Of a stretch of DNA of 64,000 nt, positions 35,001-47,048 are shown one piece after another (positions within the stretch are counted from its first letter, which is position 1; each line of letters opens with the position of its first letter). The notes beneath the pieces were generated by a model. It ran no database searches, had not been told where the DNA came from, and worked only from the letters and a program-made list of their open reading frames with translations. The stretch spans positions 109,884-173,883 of the forward strand of contig NW_019775395.1 in NCBI RefSeq assembly GCF_001039355.2, written 5' to 3'. Made by a program: the position numbers and the translations under genes. Origin of the DNA: Lingula anatina. Taxonomy: Eukaryota > Brachiopoda > Lingulata > Lingulida > Lingulidae.

Positions 35001-38000
35001 GACATGGGCTTCACAACCTGGGACATTGGCATGGAGGAGGGGAGAACCACGGGGGGAGAGGCTTGGCTCACTGGGGACAGGCTCATCTTGGAGGTGGGCA
35101 CAGGTACTGCTCGCGAAATCTGGTGGTTTGACCTGAACATGACCAAACACTGGCAGAATTAAAATCAACCTTTCTCTGTGGGTTTTCTGTTTAATAAAGC
35201 CTACCAAATACAGCAAATATGATCCATCTAACCTAGTACCCAAGAAATATAGTTACTTAAGAACCAAGCACAATATATAACTCTTACAACAAAAATGTTT
35301 ACAATATACTCTGTTTTCTAAATACATTCAAAATATTTCACCAATAAAGGGTAGTGATTTTTTAATAATTAACATTAATGATTATTTCAGAAAGTTATTA
35401 AAGGACACATTGCATACTGGGGGTGCGTTTGCTTCTCCTCTGGTTGTTGGCTTGTCTTGCTGGCAGCAGTATTCTCCCTGGTGGCCAATTTGAATCTGGA
35501 TTCCTTTGTTACCATGGCAAGGTCAGCCTGATCCCTGGGGGTCAAACTGGACGAGCTGGACACCTTACCTGTCCATCTCTTATTCCTATTTCTGTGCCTA
35601 CGAGTAAAACATTTTAAATTTCTAAACACAACTAAAAGCAACACAAACTAAAACAATATAGTTTCACCACTATTCTCTAGACTAAATAAAATTTAACATG
35701 TCACAGCGAAGTTTTTCCACTTCACCACTGAAAATGCCAAGAAAACAACTAAGAGATTTTAAAGATATCCTTGCACCTTGTCTAGGCAGCTGAAGTGAAC
35801 TGGACGGAAGGCAAGAGGTGACAATAATTCATAAAACAAAAAAAAAAGAGAGACAAATATTCTGTTATAAGTAAGAATGACTTTCAATGACCTTTCCATC
35901 TCTTCCTCTGAGTGAGCAAAAGTACAGGTAGCTCCTCTGGGGCAAGAGCCCATCTGTACCAGGTCCCGGCACATGCTGGTCTTGTACTTCAGGTTGTGGA
36001 CTGTACCAGCCTCGTATTTCTTGTGGCTGTGGTTCCGGGTGAACTCCACCAGGCCATCGACTACCGTCTTCACTGCCTTCAACACAGCTTCCAGGTTCTC
36101 CCAGGATGGGGGAGGGGCATCTGCAATGAAAATGGGAGGGGTCTCTGATGACAGACTGTCAAAGAAGAGGATTCTCTCCAAGGATGGGGGAGGGGCATCT
36201 GCAATTAAAAACGGGAGGGGTCTCTGATGACTGTCAAAGAGGAGGATTTTCTCCAAGGATGGGGGAGGGGTATTTGCAATGCAAATGGGAGGGGTCTCTG
36301 ATGACAGACGGTCAAAGTGGAAAACTCCCAGAATGGGGTAGGGGCGTTTACAATGAACAAGGCAGCAAAGCTGTCAAATGTACAGACAAAAAGCAGGAAA
36401 TAACTATGCACAAAATAGGCTACTGTCAACTCTGATGCAAAAGTACATTATGTTTAACTGTAAATTCAACATCAAATTTTAATTATGCTCAACAGGTAAT
36501 ACCAATGTAAGTAAAATGTGTAACAAGCATAAGGCTTCAGGCCCATGAGAGTTCATGTTCACACTTTGAAAATGTATAACTTCCAGAAAAAGAAGCCAAT
36601 TAGACTGCTTTTCCAACTCGGGCTGCATGCCGATTTTTGGACTTGACCTCCGTTTTAGTAAGATCGCTTACTCCAAAGAGTTTCACAACAACAGGCCTAT
36701 AGGTNCTGTCATACATCTCTCTACTCAGAAAATGATTAAGAACTTTTTGTCTCCTAATTTTATGCACGGTATGCATACCAAGTATACCAAGTATGCATAC
36801 CAAGTATACCAAGTATGCATACCAAGTATACCAAGTATGCATACCAAGTATACCAAGTATGCATACCAAGTATACCAAGTATGCATACTAAGGAGTTCAA
36901 GAGTTAAATTCACAGCAAATTTGCACTTAATGAAATATCTACTGCTTGCACTGACCTCTTCCTGTGCAGTCTGTGGGTCAAGCACCTGTTCCTGGGGGTG
37001 AGCCCCACCCTGTGTACTGGGCGGGGCAGTCAAGTACTTGGGATACTCTCTCCCTAAACCTTGATCATACCCATATATGGGCTGCTGTACAAGTTGATAG
37101 GGCGTCTCAACAGCATATTCAGCACCAGGGGGGTACCCAGCCATCATTCCCTGGTGGACCCCAGGGTAGGCAGGCAATCCCTGGGGGGTGGAGACATACT
37201 CAGGGGGTGGTGGAACCCTCTGGGCATTGTACCGGACCACTCCTGGCTGAACTTGAGGATAGGCTGGCATTTGTTGAGGGGGCTGTTGGGGGTAGGGTGA
37301 CACCCCTGGGGCATACCTCACTGTCCCCCCAGGGGTCCTGGGGATGGCTTGAGGGTGATATGGGGGATAAGTGACCCAGGACTCGTAGTGTGGTCTCTGT
37401 GCTGTAGGTACAGGAGGACAGGTAGGGGGCTCTGCAGGCGGCGTGGGACTATGAAGAGCTAGAGAAAAATGTAGGAGTACATGTCAGAAATAGCCTTTAG
37501 AAAGTTTACTATGTTATACACAAAAGGCATATTTTAGTTCTCAAAGTTAAGACTGAATTTTTTTTTTGCATTTTTGCTGAAAACTAAAAAGGATTTAGGG
37601 ATTTATGTTCATATACTATTACTAAGTAAGAAACTGACTATAATAGAATAGAATAGAAACTAAGTATAATAGCAAATTAAATCTATTCATAATACTGTTT
37701 TTCATTATGCTGCTCTTTTTCCTTTTTCTTCCTTCAATTGTCCTCCTCTGCTTATTTGATACTTCCTTTAAGATACATAAAAAATATGGTACTGAACATT
37801 TTAAGCTTATACTGAATATTTGGAAACAAACTGTTGCATCATAGGAGTCACCCAAATACCTAATAATTGCTTCATTGTATTTTTAAATGTTATGACAGGT
37901 CATGAATGAAATTAAAATTTGTTACATTTTCTTACCAAGTCCTTCCACAGTTGGCACTTCATACGAGGACATCCTTGGGCGGCCTATGGATTTATGCACC

Positions 38001-41000
38001 AGGTCGTGTGGATGTGGCATGGTGTAAGACATGGGCTTCACAACCTGGGACATTGGCATGGATGAGGGGAGAACCACGGGGGGAGAGGCTTGGCTCACTG
38101 GGGACAGGCTCATCTTGGAGGTGGGCACAGGTACTGCTCGCGACATCTGGTGGTTTGACCTGAACATGATCAAATACTGGCAGAATTAAAATCAACCTTT
38201 CTCTGTGGGTTGTCTGATTAATAAAGCCTACCAAATACAGCAAATATGATCCATCTAACCTAGTGCCCAAGAAATATAGTTACTTAAGACCCTAGCACAA
38301 TATATAACTCTTACACCAAAAATGTTTATAATATACTCTGTTTTCTAAATACATTCAAAATATTTCACCAATAAAGGGAAGTGATTTTTTAATAATTAAC
38401 ATTAATGATTATTTCAGAAAGTTATTAAAGGACACATTGCATACTGGGGGTGCGTTTGCTTCTCCTCAGGTTGTTGGCTTGTCTTGCTGGCAGCAGTATT
38501 CTCCCTGGTGGCCAATTTGAATCTGGATTCCTTTGTTACCATGGCAAGGTCAGCCTGATCCCTGGGGGTCAAACTGGAAGAGCTGGACACCTTACCTGTC
38601 CATCTCTTATTCCTATTTCTGTGCCTACAAGTAAAACATTTTAAATTTCTAAACTGAGAAACACAAACTAAAAGAATATAGTTTCACCACTTTTCTCTAG
38701 ACTAAATAACATTTAATATAGCACATTCAGCGAAGTTTTTCCACTTCACCACTGAAAATGCCAAGAAAACAAGTAAGAGATTTAAAAGAGATCCTTGCAC
38801 CTTGTCTAGGCAGTTGAAGTGGACTGGATGGACAAGAGGTGACAATAATTCATAAAACAAAAAAAAGTTGGAAACAATAAATATTCTGCTGTAAGTAAGA
38901 ATGACTTTCACAGACCTTTCCATCTCTTCCTCTGAGTGAGCAAAAGTACAAGTAGCTCCTCTGGGGCAACTTCCCATCTGTACCAGGTCCCGGCACATGC
39001 TGGTCTTGTACTTCAGGTTGTGGACTGTGCCAGCCTCATATTTCTTGTGGCTGTGGTTCCGGGTGAACTCCACCAGACCATCGACCACTGTCTTCACTGC
39101 CTTCAGCACTGCTTCCAGATTCTCCCAGGATGGGGGAGGGGCATCTGCAATGAAAAAGGGGAGGGGTCTGTGATGACAGACAGTCAAAGAAGAGGATTCT
39201 CTCCAAGGATGGGGGAGGGGCATCTGCAATGAAAAACGGGAGGGGTCTCTGATGACTGTCAAAGAGGAGGATTTTCTCCAAGGACGGGGGAGGGGTATCT
39301 GCAATGCAAATGGGAGGGGTCTCTGATGACAGACTGTAAAAGAGGAGGGGCATGTGTACACTGAACCACAGAAGTGATGCCCTTAGTAAATGGATTTTTT
39401 TTATTTGTGAGACTATCCCTATGACACTGATGATTTACATTAGGGCTAGTACACAGTTATCCTTTCATCCCTGAAAGTAAATCCTTAGCCCTAAACTGAA
39501 GTATCAAACCACTTAACCTAGACAGAACCAAATCAGTGACTGTATATTTACTATTTACCTGGACTTGGATCAATACTGGTCATCAGGTCCAGTTGTGGCC
39601 TGAGTTTGGCAAGGTTGGCTGGATCCCCTGTCCTCTGCAGAGCTATCACCAACTCATTCACACTCTGGGCAAATGACTGGGGGGTCTGGAGCTGTAATAG
39701 GTATATATATATACAGGTATTCATGACATTCTAGAAACTTGTGGACAATAACCACAGTTTGGAGCTTTAGTTTAAAGAAACACACTCTTGTCAGGCCAAT
39801 TTTTTCCTATTAAAGGACCTTATGCACACTTTACAGATTAACCAAAAATTCTGACAAATATCAAATTCAAGTATTTGGCCAGAACAAATATTAAGCTCAT
39901 GTAATTGGAATGCTGCCACATATACATACACTGTCAAGGGAGAAGAACTGAAGATAATCTCTACCTTGTCAATAATAGATTGCATGTGTGACTTGTGTCC
40001 AGCGTCCCCATACAACAAAGATGACCACTGCTCTGGGGCGATACGCAGTCCAGCCTCGGTGGCTATCTGGACAATCTGGGAGTCGTGCTCGCGACGCAAG
40101 GCATCATAAGTGCGAAACTCTTCCTTCAGCTGCATTAGCGAGGACTCATCATCCCTTTTTGTGACCTGAAAATGAGTGAAGAAAATCAGAAATTTTGCAA
40201 CCATTTACAATGCGCCAGCCTTGGAAAGTGCATTTAAACTTCGGACCATATCACTACATATATGGGGACTTACATCATTCAAAACTGCACCCACTAAAAT
40301 TCAAAATAATCTTACAGATGTCATCAGGAACAATATAGTTTAACACAGGACAAAATCTAAACTTAAATAGAAAGAAAGGAAAAAAAACCCAGCAAATCCC
40401 TTCGAGAGCACCCCATGTAATTCACAGCCAAGTGATTGGGTTAGAATTTCTCTGGTTTGAGTGAGTTACCCTCAGCCTTGACTGGGGTAGCATGAGCAAT
40501 TTTTTCACTTAGCCACATCACCACTTTTTTCTTTCAATCTGTTATCCAAATGGTTTTAATTTGTCTAAAATAAGTCAAATCAAGTCATTTTTATTTAGCC
40601 AATTTAAGTCAGTTTTAGCATTTGGCTAAATTGGCAAGGGTTAGCGCTACCCCAGCTTAAGATCCCTTCAGAAACATCATAACTAAAAGAAGTAAGTGTT
40701 ATCAACTTACCTTGAAGCAAGAGGCCCTGTATAACAGCTGGACCACATGCCCAATGGCCGTCTTGGAGGCTTGAGGAAACTGAGTCTCCAATCTCTGAAC
40801 AACAAACAGTACCAGCACCTTTCTGGAGAGGGCAGAGCCATTCTCTAAAGCCAGGAGGATGAGCTTCAGAACTTCTTCCTGCATGGCTGATATCAAAAAA
40901 AAATTTTCCTTTAACATGTAAATTTAATTTTTTTTCACTGGAATATTCAAATTTGTAGTAAATTCAACTGGTTAGTTATTGAAGGCACAAATATTTAGTA

Positions 41001-42829
41001 AAATTTTAGAATTATTACTTGGGTGGTCTCTTAATAAAACTGCACTGCTGAAAGATACTTCATTATGCGGCAAATGTGTCTTTCATCCTTCTTAAGGTCG
41101 GAATTGAAATATATAACCAACAATGGTAAAATGTAGGATGACATTTAGACATAAAAATACAAATCTGAAACATTTTAAAATGCATGTAATACACCTGAAA
41201 TAATTTTCAACACATCATCAACAATAACTTTCATTCTTCATTATAACAAATAATTTTGTTTAAATGCGTAAACTTACCAGGTCCAAGAAACTGGCAGCCT
41301 CTGGCACGTACAGCAGCCCATAGATTGGCTGACAACTGCTGGGGATTCTGGTGCAGCAGAATGAGCTCTGTCACAGTACGGTCACCAAGAGAACGTGCAG
41401 CGCGTAATGCACGTGCACGTCCTTCTTCCTCCACCAGCTGGCAGTTGACGAGGATGACCAGTTTTCTCTGCATGGGTCTGCTCAGAGTTCCCAGGGGTGC
41501 TGGCAGAGAGGTGTTGTCTGAAGTATAATTATATCAATTCCTTAAAATATGATAACAGTAACATAAGATTACTGTTCCATTTCAGTGACTCTTTAATGTA
41601 ACAGCTAGTTAAAGTGTTGTTAATCTCTGAAACTGGAGCAGTACAGAAAACAGAAGCTGCACAGAAAGCTATGTGAAAAAAAAAGAAAAAAATGTAAAAA
41701 AGGTCATCAGCATCCCCCTTACTTCCAGCCTTATTACTCTGTGTCCCTGTCACATGGTGAAGATACCCGGCCATGTCCTCTATACACTTCCTGGAGGTCT
41801 TGAAATGGGACACGTTGGGCCCAAGTCTGCTCAGTACGCCATCTTCATTCTCGTCCAGTTTGACCCCCAGTAGTTTAAGCAGGGCAGTGTTGCTGGGCAG
41901 ACGATCCGCCGGCTGACTGACCAGGGACTGCTCAAAGGGGCACTTATTCTGATGCAGCTGCTTCAGGCATGTTCTACAGATAGTGTGGCCACATCCTGAA
42001 ATGTATAAGACAGTGTTCAGAACAAATTGATCTGTGGACTAACAGATCTGTGGACTACGTATATATATGGCCGACTTGCTTAAAAGCAGTGCCGACTTAT
42101 TACCTGTTGGCTCCCCGCCTCCACATGCGCTATGCTGCAGGGACCTAGCAATTAAACCTCGGAGCCGAGAATTAATTCGTTTAATGGCACATGTAGAGGC
42201 AGGGAGACCAGCAGTGAATTAGCAGCATCGCTTTTCAGCCATATTTAGCCAGCATATCAGGAAATCTGCAGATCATCTGTTTCGAATGCACTCCAAGACC
42301 GTGCTCTGCATTTAAGTACTTAAACGAATCACATGGATCTGTACAACAAAGTGGATTGATCTTTCATGGGAAGCAAACTTCTACATTAATACACTTACCT
42401 GACACACAGCGTTTCATATTAAATTTGAAAAACAATTTGCTGGTACAAAGAATATTCACTCTGACATTTTCCAAGGTGCATGTTGCCTGTCCCTATTAAC
42501 ATAGGTAGGCTGATAACTCTTGTGAAAAGAGCTCATAACTCGAGTATGGAATAATATGTATTAAAAGAGATTCATTTTACTAACTTCCTACTTATTCAGC
42601 TAAAAAAAGGTAAAGCTGAAGCTGACAACTTTAAAATCAAAACTAACAAAACTGTTTATGTCAGTAAAATACGCACATATTCATTGTTACATGGTACTTG
42701 TGTTATAAAAATAATCACTAGACATGACAACTTACCTAAACTAACCGGGATGTTATTCCTTCCATTAAAGTCATTAAAGCAGACAGGACAGGTAAGAAAT
42801 TCTGTCCATTGCGGCGCTTGCACTGGCAT
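29054..42829 (-). CDS. RC3H: Roquin (RING-CCCH E3 ligase and mRNA-decay factor)
   Basis: A cytoplasmic RNA-binding protein that recognises stem-loops in 3'UTRs and promotes mRNA decay. Exons: 42736-42829 (ATG 42827-42829), 41723-41995, 41278-41517, 40711-40886, 39965-40165, 39559-39691, then exons 7-10, then 33352-33559, 32742-32851, 30612-30871, 30115-30244, 29570-29736 and 29054-29174 (stop 29054-29056). Exons 7-10 exist twice (A: 35892-36120, 35418-35597, 34909-35132, 33925-34427; B: 38916-39144, 38445-38624, 37936-38159, 36956-37458). With one set the coding length is 3249 bases, exactly 1082 codons plus stop. Domains: RING with C14, C17, C33, H35, C38, C41 and C50; ROQ region about 125-330 ([46 protein letters not shown]); CCCH finger C423, C432, C438, H442; proline-rich exon 10; conserved [17 protein letters not shown]; a C-terminal helix [14 protein letters not shown]. 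It is slightly shorter than vertebrate Roquin-1 because the C-terminal extension is lacking. Confidence 0.95.
31600..32010 (+). pseudogene. Decayed LINE reverse transcriptase fragment
   Basis: In the Roquin intron between exons 12 and 13, antisense to the gene. An open frame has [20 protein letters not shown] followed by FLDDTT, a degraded form of the GVPQGSILGPLLFxxxIND and F/YxDDT blocks of LINE reverse transcriptases. A shifted frame continues with [11 protein letters not shown]. The rest is lost. Confidence 0.65.
33763..36345. repeat. Roquin exon 7-10 block, copy A
   Basis: About 2.6 kb nearly identical to 36708-39345. It contains exons 10, 9, 8 and 7 (plus-strand order), each with intact splice sites. 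It continues without a gap to exon 11 on its left. Its right edge lies in the exon 7 acceptor minisatellite; unique sequence follows to the gap at 36705. Differences from copy B include a single 22-base unit where B has about five, a longer T-run near 34530 and a few substitutions (for example histidine for proline in exon 10). Confidence 0.9.
36105..36345. repeat. Minisatellite built from the Roquin exon 7 splice acceptor (copy A)
   Basis: Units of 73-78 bases begin at 36105, 36183, 36258 and 36331. Each holds, on the minus strand, a candidate 3' splice site (tgcag or similar) and a copy of the first ~20 bases of exon 7 (ATGCCCCTCCCCCATCC). The true exon is the unit nearest its body. Reading through, the repeat encodes [17 protein letters not shown]-type units, so extra acceptors are in principle usable. 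Confidence 0.85.
36346..36704. other. Unique stretch ending at a gap
   Basis: Not shared with the other block. On the minus strand a short frame (36600-36704) reads [24 protein letters not shown] and a stop, open into the gap. It looks protein-like but matches nothing I know, so I do not call a gene. Confidence 0.35.
36705..36705. other. Single-base assembly gap at the start of copy B
   Basis: One N; the sequence of copy B begins within three bases after it. Confidence 0.9.
36771..36891. repeat. 22-base minisatellite (copy B)
   Basis: Unit gcataccaagtataccaagt plus two bases, about five copies, in the intron just downstream (minus strand) of exon 10. Copy A has only one to two units at 33826-33862. 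Confidence 0.9.
39129..39345. repeat. Minisatellite built from the Roquin exon 7 splice acceptor (copy B)
   Basis: Same 73-79-base units as at 36105-36345, starting near 39129, 39208 and 39283. The array was present before the large block was duplicated or before the two haplotypes split. Confidence 0.85.
40482..40655. mobile_element. Possible MITE with CTGGGGTAGC ends
   Basis: Starts ctggggtagc and ends gctaccccag, a perfect 10-base inverted pair, with partial similarity for ~20 bases further in (ttagcc). It is in the intron between Roquin exons 4 and 5. No coding capacity. Confidence 0.5.
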
Positions 42830-42922
42830 ACTCAATTATGCTCAAACATGAAAGAATTTTAATAATTTCCTACCAATTTGGTAGATATAGACTCTGGGAT
42901 ATTATTGGCTCTGCTTCACAGC
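42830..42922 (-). other. Roquin 5'UTR part of the first coding exon
   Basis: Minus-strand acceptor ttttgttctttcag ends at 42923. Exonic sequence from 42922 runs to the ATG at 42829. Confidence 0.55.
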
Positions 42923-43015
42923 CTGAAAGAACAAAACATTAAAAATAAAACAAATAATACTAGCAGGACAACAGCTCAAGGCAGGTGGTGATGTGCCTGT
43001 GAAAATCTGCTTGGC

Positions 43016-43079
43016 ACACACACACACACACACACAAACACCCACACACACACANNNNNNNNNNNNNNNNNNNNNNNNN

Positions 43080-43107
<28 letters not shown>
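43016..43107. repeat. CA repeat, 25-base gap and A-run
   Basis: CA dinucleotides to 43054, N at 43055-43079, then A to 43107. A low-complexity spot that sequencing failed to cross, in the intron upstream of Roquin coding exon 1. Confidence 0.95.
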
Positions 43108-43110
<3 letters not shown>

Positions 43111-44792
43111 GATGAGGTCACCTTGCGCAAATAGCACACCTTGAAACATGTCTCCTCTTTACCTTTCAAATGTACCTAGATTAAGCTAAAATAAACAAGC
43201 GCTTCTTGCTTCTGTAAAATTTTATTCCAATTTGATCCTGGAAATGTCATAGCCTGAAAATTAAAGCAACAGTTACTCTATCTCTCATACAGGCATGTAC
43301 TAAAATTCTTATAAGTTACTAGTATTGACTAAAACAAATATGTCTCCTGAAAATTTAATAGATCAATGAGTATTTTAACCCTCTGTGCATTTCACATTAT
43401 TTTTTCCCCTTATTGAGGTAAAGAGAGGCCCAGGGATCAATTGGATGCAATATTATGAAATTGTTAGGGTATAACAATTTTCTTTCCAACTGAAAATATC
43501 AAATGATGATCACTGAGAATAATTTCACGTGGATAAAACTTTTTTTCTTTTACATTGGTATCATGACAGAAGATCAAAACTAAGTTTACACAAACTTCCA
43601 AAATCAAAACAACACTATGACATTAAAGTGGCAGTCAATCACCTGTCTAGGATCAAATTGCTACTAGTACATGATATTCTGCTTTCATTATTTAATACCT
43701 CCAATTTCTGGCATTTGATATTTCTGAACCCAACTCTACTTAATATCCTCCTGACATACGAGAGAAACAGGATATTAACAATTGAGGTTATCTGAAGAAA
43801 TTTCAAATGCCCCATAATATTGCAAGCAATTTCTGTTCACTGGTGGTTATCAATTTTTCCTACTGTACAAACAAGACTTCTTGACTGCTTATGCAATTTC
43901 ACATAAAACAGGTTGATATGCCACTCAAACAAATAAAATATATACTCAATTACAGCATAATGTATTTTATACAAAAGAACAATAAAAATAACTTTTTTTA
44001 ATGTAATGTAGTCACCACATGTGAAATGAACATAAATTTAAAAGTGAATAATTTTTTGCACAGCAAAAAATCATTTTGGAGCACTAAAACTGTATGCCTT
44101 ATTGACTTGAACATTTCCGTAAGGGCTAACCCTAAGTATATGGTATAATTGTTTATAAAAATTATTGCATCAAAACCATAGTGCCCTCTCTGGTAGTTAA
44201 AATCTGATAGAGTGTAATCAGTCACAAATAAAAGGACTTAGGCTGAAGGAAAGAAGTAGAGTTACCATGGAGGCGCAGAATTTTAATCTAGTACACAAGT
44301 GTGACCTTCACTAGACATTTTACAGCCTTCAGGTTAATTTTTTTCTTTTTTTTTTTTTTTTTTTTTTTTTGATGGATGAGGGAAATTTGTTCATGATCAA
44401 AAAAAAAAATTTTTATATGATAACCTTAAGCATTCTGAATTTTCAATAAAGATTGGAATTCATTTAATATCCCACGGAAATTTGGTTCACATCAGTTTCA
44501 ATAATATCATCCCTGGATTTAATAAGTTGACAGGCCTATTTTGACATATGCGGGAAACTACCAACTAATTTTGACCATTTAAACTCTTTTTCACAGTGTA
44601 TATAAAAGATCAATTTTACAATTAGGGATGTAAGAGGCTAAATATTCAGACAAAGTCCATTCAAAAGCACTCTTTTTTACATTTTCTGTTATGCACTAGT
44701 TAATAAATGCACTTGACAGATAGTCAATGCACACAACCATGAAATGATCATCAGCAAACAACACAACTGTATCCATGGGTGAGTGAATTCAC
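43108..44792. other. Roquin first intron, no other feature
   Basis: AT-rich; contains a T-run at about 44341-44370 and no exon-like frame. Confidence 0.5.
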
Positions 44793-44964
44793 CAGGGGCG
44801 GATTTAGACCTTCTTCTGGGTCTTCCAGAAGACTGTCAGATTTTCAAGTTTACATTGACGGGTACCTGTATCTAAAGTTTTCTGTCGGAAGACAGTCAAA
44901 ATAGAGGATGGATCAACAAAGATAATTTGGAAGACTGTCAGAAAATATCCTGGATCCGCCCCTG
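44793..44964. mobile_element. MITE with CAGGGGCGGAT ends and 5-base target duplication
   Basis: Starts caggggcggatttag and ends ctggatccgcccctg (inverted ends with minor mismatch). It is flanked by TTCAC on both sides (44788-44792 and 44965-44969). The interior has aagactgtcaga words in both orientations. No coding capacity. Confidence 0.8.
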
Positions 44965-44993
44965 TTCACAGCGGCAAAACAGATGAATCTTAC

Positions 44994-45115
44994 CTTATTT
45001 ACAGCGCTGTCAACTGCAAAACTGATTGGCTTTTCAGCAGTGCAAGACTTGGAGAGGAAGTGAGAGAAGAGGAAATTTAGATATGAGACACCCGACGCTG
45101 CAGAATCACTAAGCC
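44994..45115 (-). other. Putative Roquin 5' non-coding exon and promoter edge
   Basis: A strong minus-strand donor (aataag|gtaagattc) ends at 44994, upstream of the first coding exon. The start site is not defined; 45115 is an estimate. Confidence 0.4.
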
Positions 45116-45343
45116 AAGATTGCTTCTGACATCTGATATTTCATAACACAAGAGAACTCATCTTGGTACAGAGAGAGGATATTAACCATCGTTTTTTATA
45201 TCCAATTGTTGTATACAGAGAGGGGATATTAAGACCAGATGTTTGTAAGAATAAATCTTTTTAAAAATTAAGTCATTTTTATAACTGAATCTGTCTTTGA
45301 CATGTGTATGATTTCATAGTCGCATCACCTGTGCATGGCATAC

Positions 45344-45544
45344 GCACAATCAAACCGTAAAGCCAAATATCACCAAATATCACCCCTGATGTTTATCTTG
45401 GTCCTCTCAACAATCCAATTCAGGAAATGACGTAACCGCAGAGGTCGCATTGTCCAATGGCATGGCTTCTTTTTCGTAATGGTAGGTTAGAGTGGACCAA
45501 CTTAAACATCAGAGGTGGAATTTTGATTTACGGTTTGATTGTGC
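45344..45544. mobile_element. 201-base TIR element between Roquin and AK8
   Basis: Starts gcacaatcaaaccgtaaa and ends with its exact reverse complement (18 of 18). Inside, cctgatgttta and ggtcc are mirrored by ggacc and taaacatcag. The centre has a tgacgtaa (CRE-like) word and a ccaat word. It is either a MITE or a large inverted repeat in the promoter region. Confidence 0.75.
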
Positions 45545-46071
45545 ACGGAATTTACAAACGAGCGACGGGATGATGTAGCCTGCAGTATTAGCGGTAAGCG
45601 TGCCAAGTTTTAGGCCGCTCCGATGCCCGGCAGTATTTTATTTCGATTATTATGTTTAAGTTGGCCGAGTTTTGTTTCAGAAGCTCATTCTATTTTATTG
45701 TCTCTATGGAGGTATATGGGGACTTTACGACATTCGGTTTGAAGGCTTTAACCACTTGTTATAGTTTATGTTTGCATTGTATTGGATTAATGTGGCAGTC
45801 TGAGGTTGTCCTAGGTGGTTTTCAAGTTTATGCACCGGGTTTTAATATCTTTTAGCGATTTTACGACAACCGTTTACTATCCAATCAAGGTGACAGCCGA
45901 GCGTGACTACGGTAAACAACATGCAATGGCATTAATATTTTCCCTTTTTGCTCTTAAATCGTTTAAGATTTCAGTTATGAGAACACAGTATCTAACCTGG
46001 TTGCCATTTTTTATGTTTCAAGGAAAAGCAACTAGTAATTGATAATCATTGCAATTATTTGGTTCATGCAA

Positions 46072-46580
46072 GCCGGTGTGGCGTGATAGAACCGTGCCGT
46101 GACGAAACCGTTCTGCACATGCGCATTGAGGGTGTATTGAAAGAAGTAACTTCCGGTATGACGATGTCGTCCTAAGTAGGCGCTATGTTTGCACTGAACT
46201 ATGATTTTCCAATTCGTAATTCAGTGGTTTTCGTCATGAGATAGTATGTATTTGATAATCTTATTACTACAGTATACGGGGGAATGTTGGAAGTGAGCTT
46301 TTGATCGTGACTGAACTGTTTTGCTCTGTGTGAAAAACGTGGCAGATCTAAGACTCGTAGTATAAATCTTTTCACTCTACAATGTTCTTTCAACTCAGAG
46401 TTTAGTCATTTTCACTATAAAGAAATTGTGTGTTTGATAATACTACAACTTTCTCTACGGGGAAATGTTGGAAATGCATGTGCAGCTACGTACTGTAAGT
46501 CAACAGACTGCTACCCCCGCGTGCATAATCCGTCAGAACGGTTTATTCACGACGACGGTTTCTTCACGTGACACCGGTGT
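46072..46580. mobile_element. ~510-base TIR element with internal direct repeat
   Basis: The left end (gccggtgtggcgtga, then aaccgtgccgtga and aaaccgttctg) resembles the reverse complement of the right end (caccggtgtcacgtgaa, then aaccgtcgtcgtga and aaaccgttctg) over ~45 bases. Two direct copies of a ~70-base unit ending acggggaaatgttggaa lie inside. No coding capacity. Confidence 0.7.
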
Positions 46581-46584
46581 AAAA

Positions 46585-46734
46585 GGAATGGAAGTCCGCT
46601 AGGAACCGTAAACCGCTCCCCACTACTTTGTACAGGTGACATTCGTCCCATATAGTAATCCCAATACTCCAGCTAACCCTAACCTGTACTAATCACAGGG
46701 GAGCCCGGACATCCATTACTAGGACTTCCATTCC
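46585..46734. mobile_element. 150-base TIR element
   Basis: Starts ggaatggaagtcc and ends ggacttccattcc, exact 13-base inverted ends. It lies four bases from the previous element. Confidence 0.65.
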
Positions 46735-47048
46735 AAACCGTCCTAATAATTATTTGTCCCCAGATACCGCGTTAATGTTGTCTTACCTCATAATAATCAT
46801 CTTGCCGATGAAGTTAATTACACAGGCAACATGCCCTAGTTGCCCTGAAGCTACTGTCTACACCATCTTGGTTGCTCGTGCTCAATTAGGTGACTAGAAG
46901 CATTATAAATATATATCTTTCAACCGGTTTAGTCCTGTTTCTGCTCATAAAGCAGTAAAATAAATAGGTCAAGGTGAAATTAAGGTCATTGTGCTGGTTA
47001 AGATTGTGGTAGTTGAGCCCAACCAATCAAATGGGATTACCCCGTCAC

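Larger units (their letters stand above)
36708..39345. repeat. Roquin exon 7-10 block, copy B
   Basis: Near-identical to 33763-36345. It is joined to exon 6 (39559-39691) on its right without a gap. All four exons keep splice sites and open frames. Its left edge is the gap at 36705, so the true extent of the duplication is unknown. Confidence 0.9.

Noticed and set aside
36600-36704. Short minus-strand frame with a protein-like [13 protein letters not shown]
   Set aside because: Only 34 codons before the gap, no splice site and no family match, so it was kept as a note and not called a gene.
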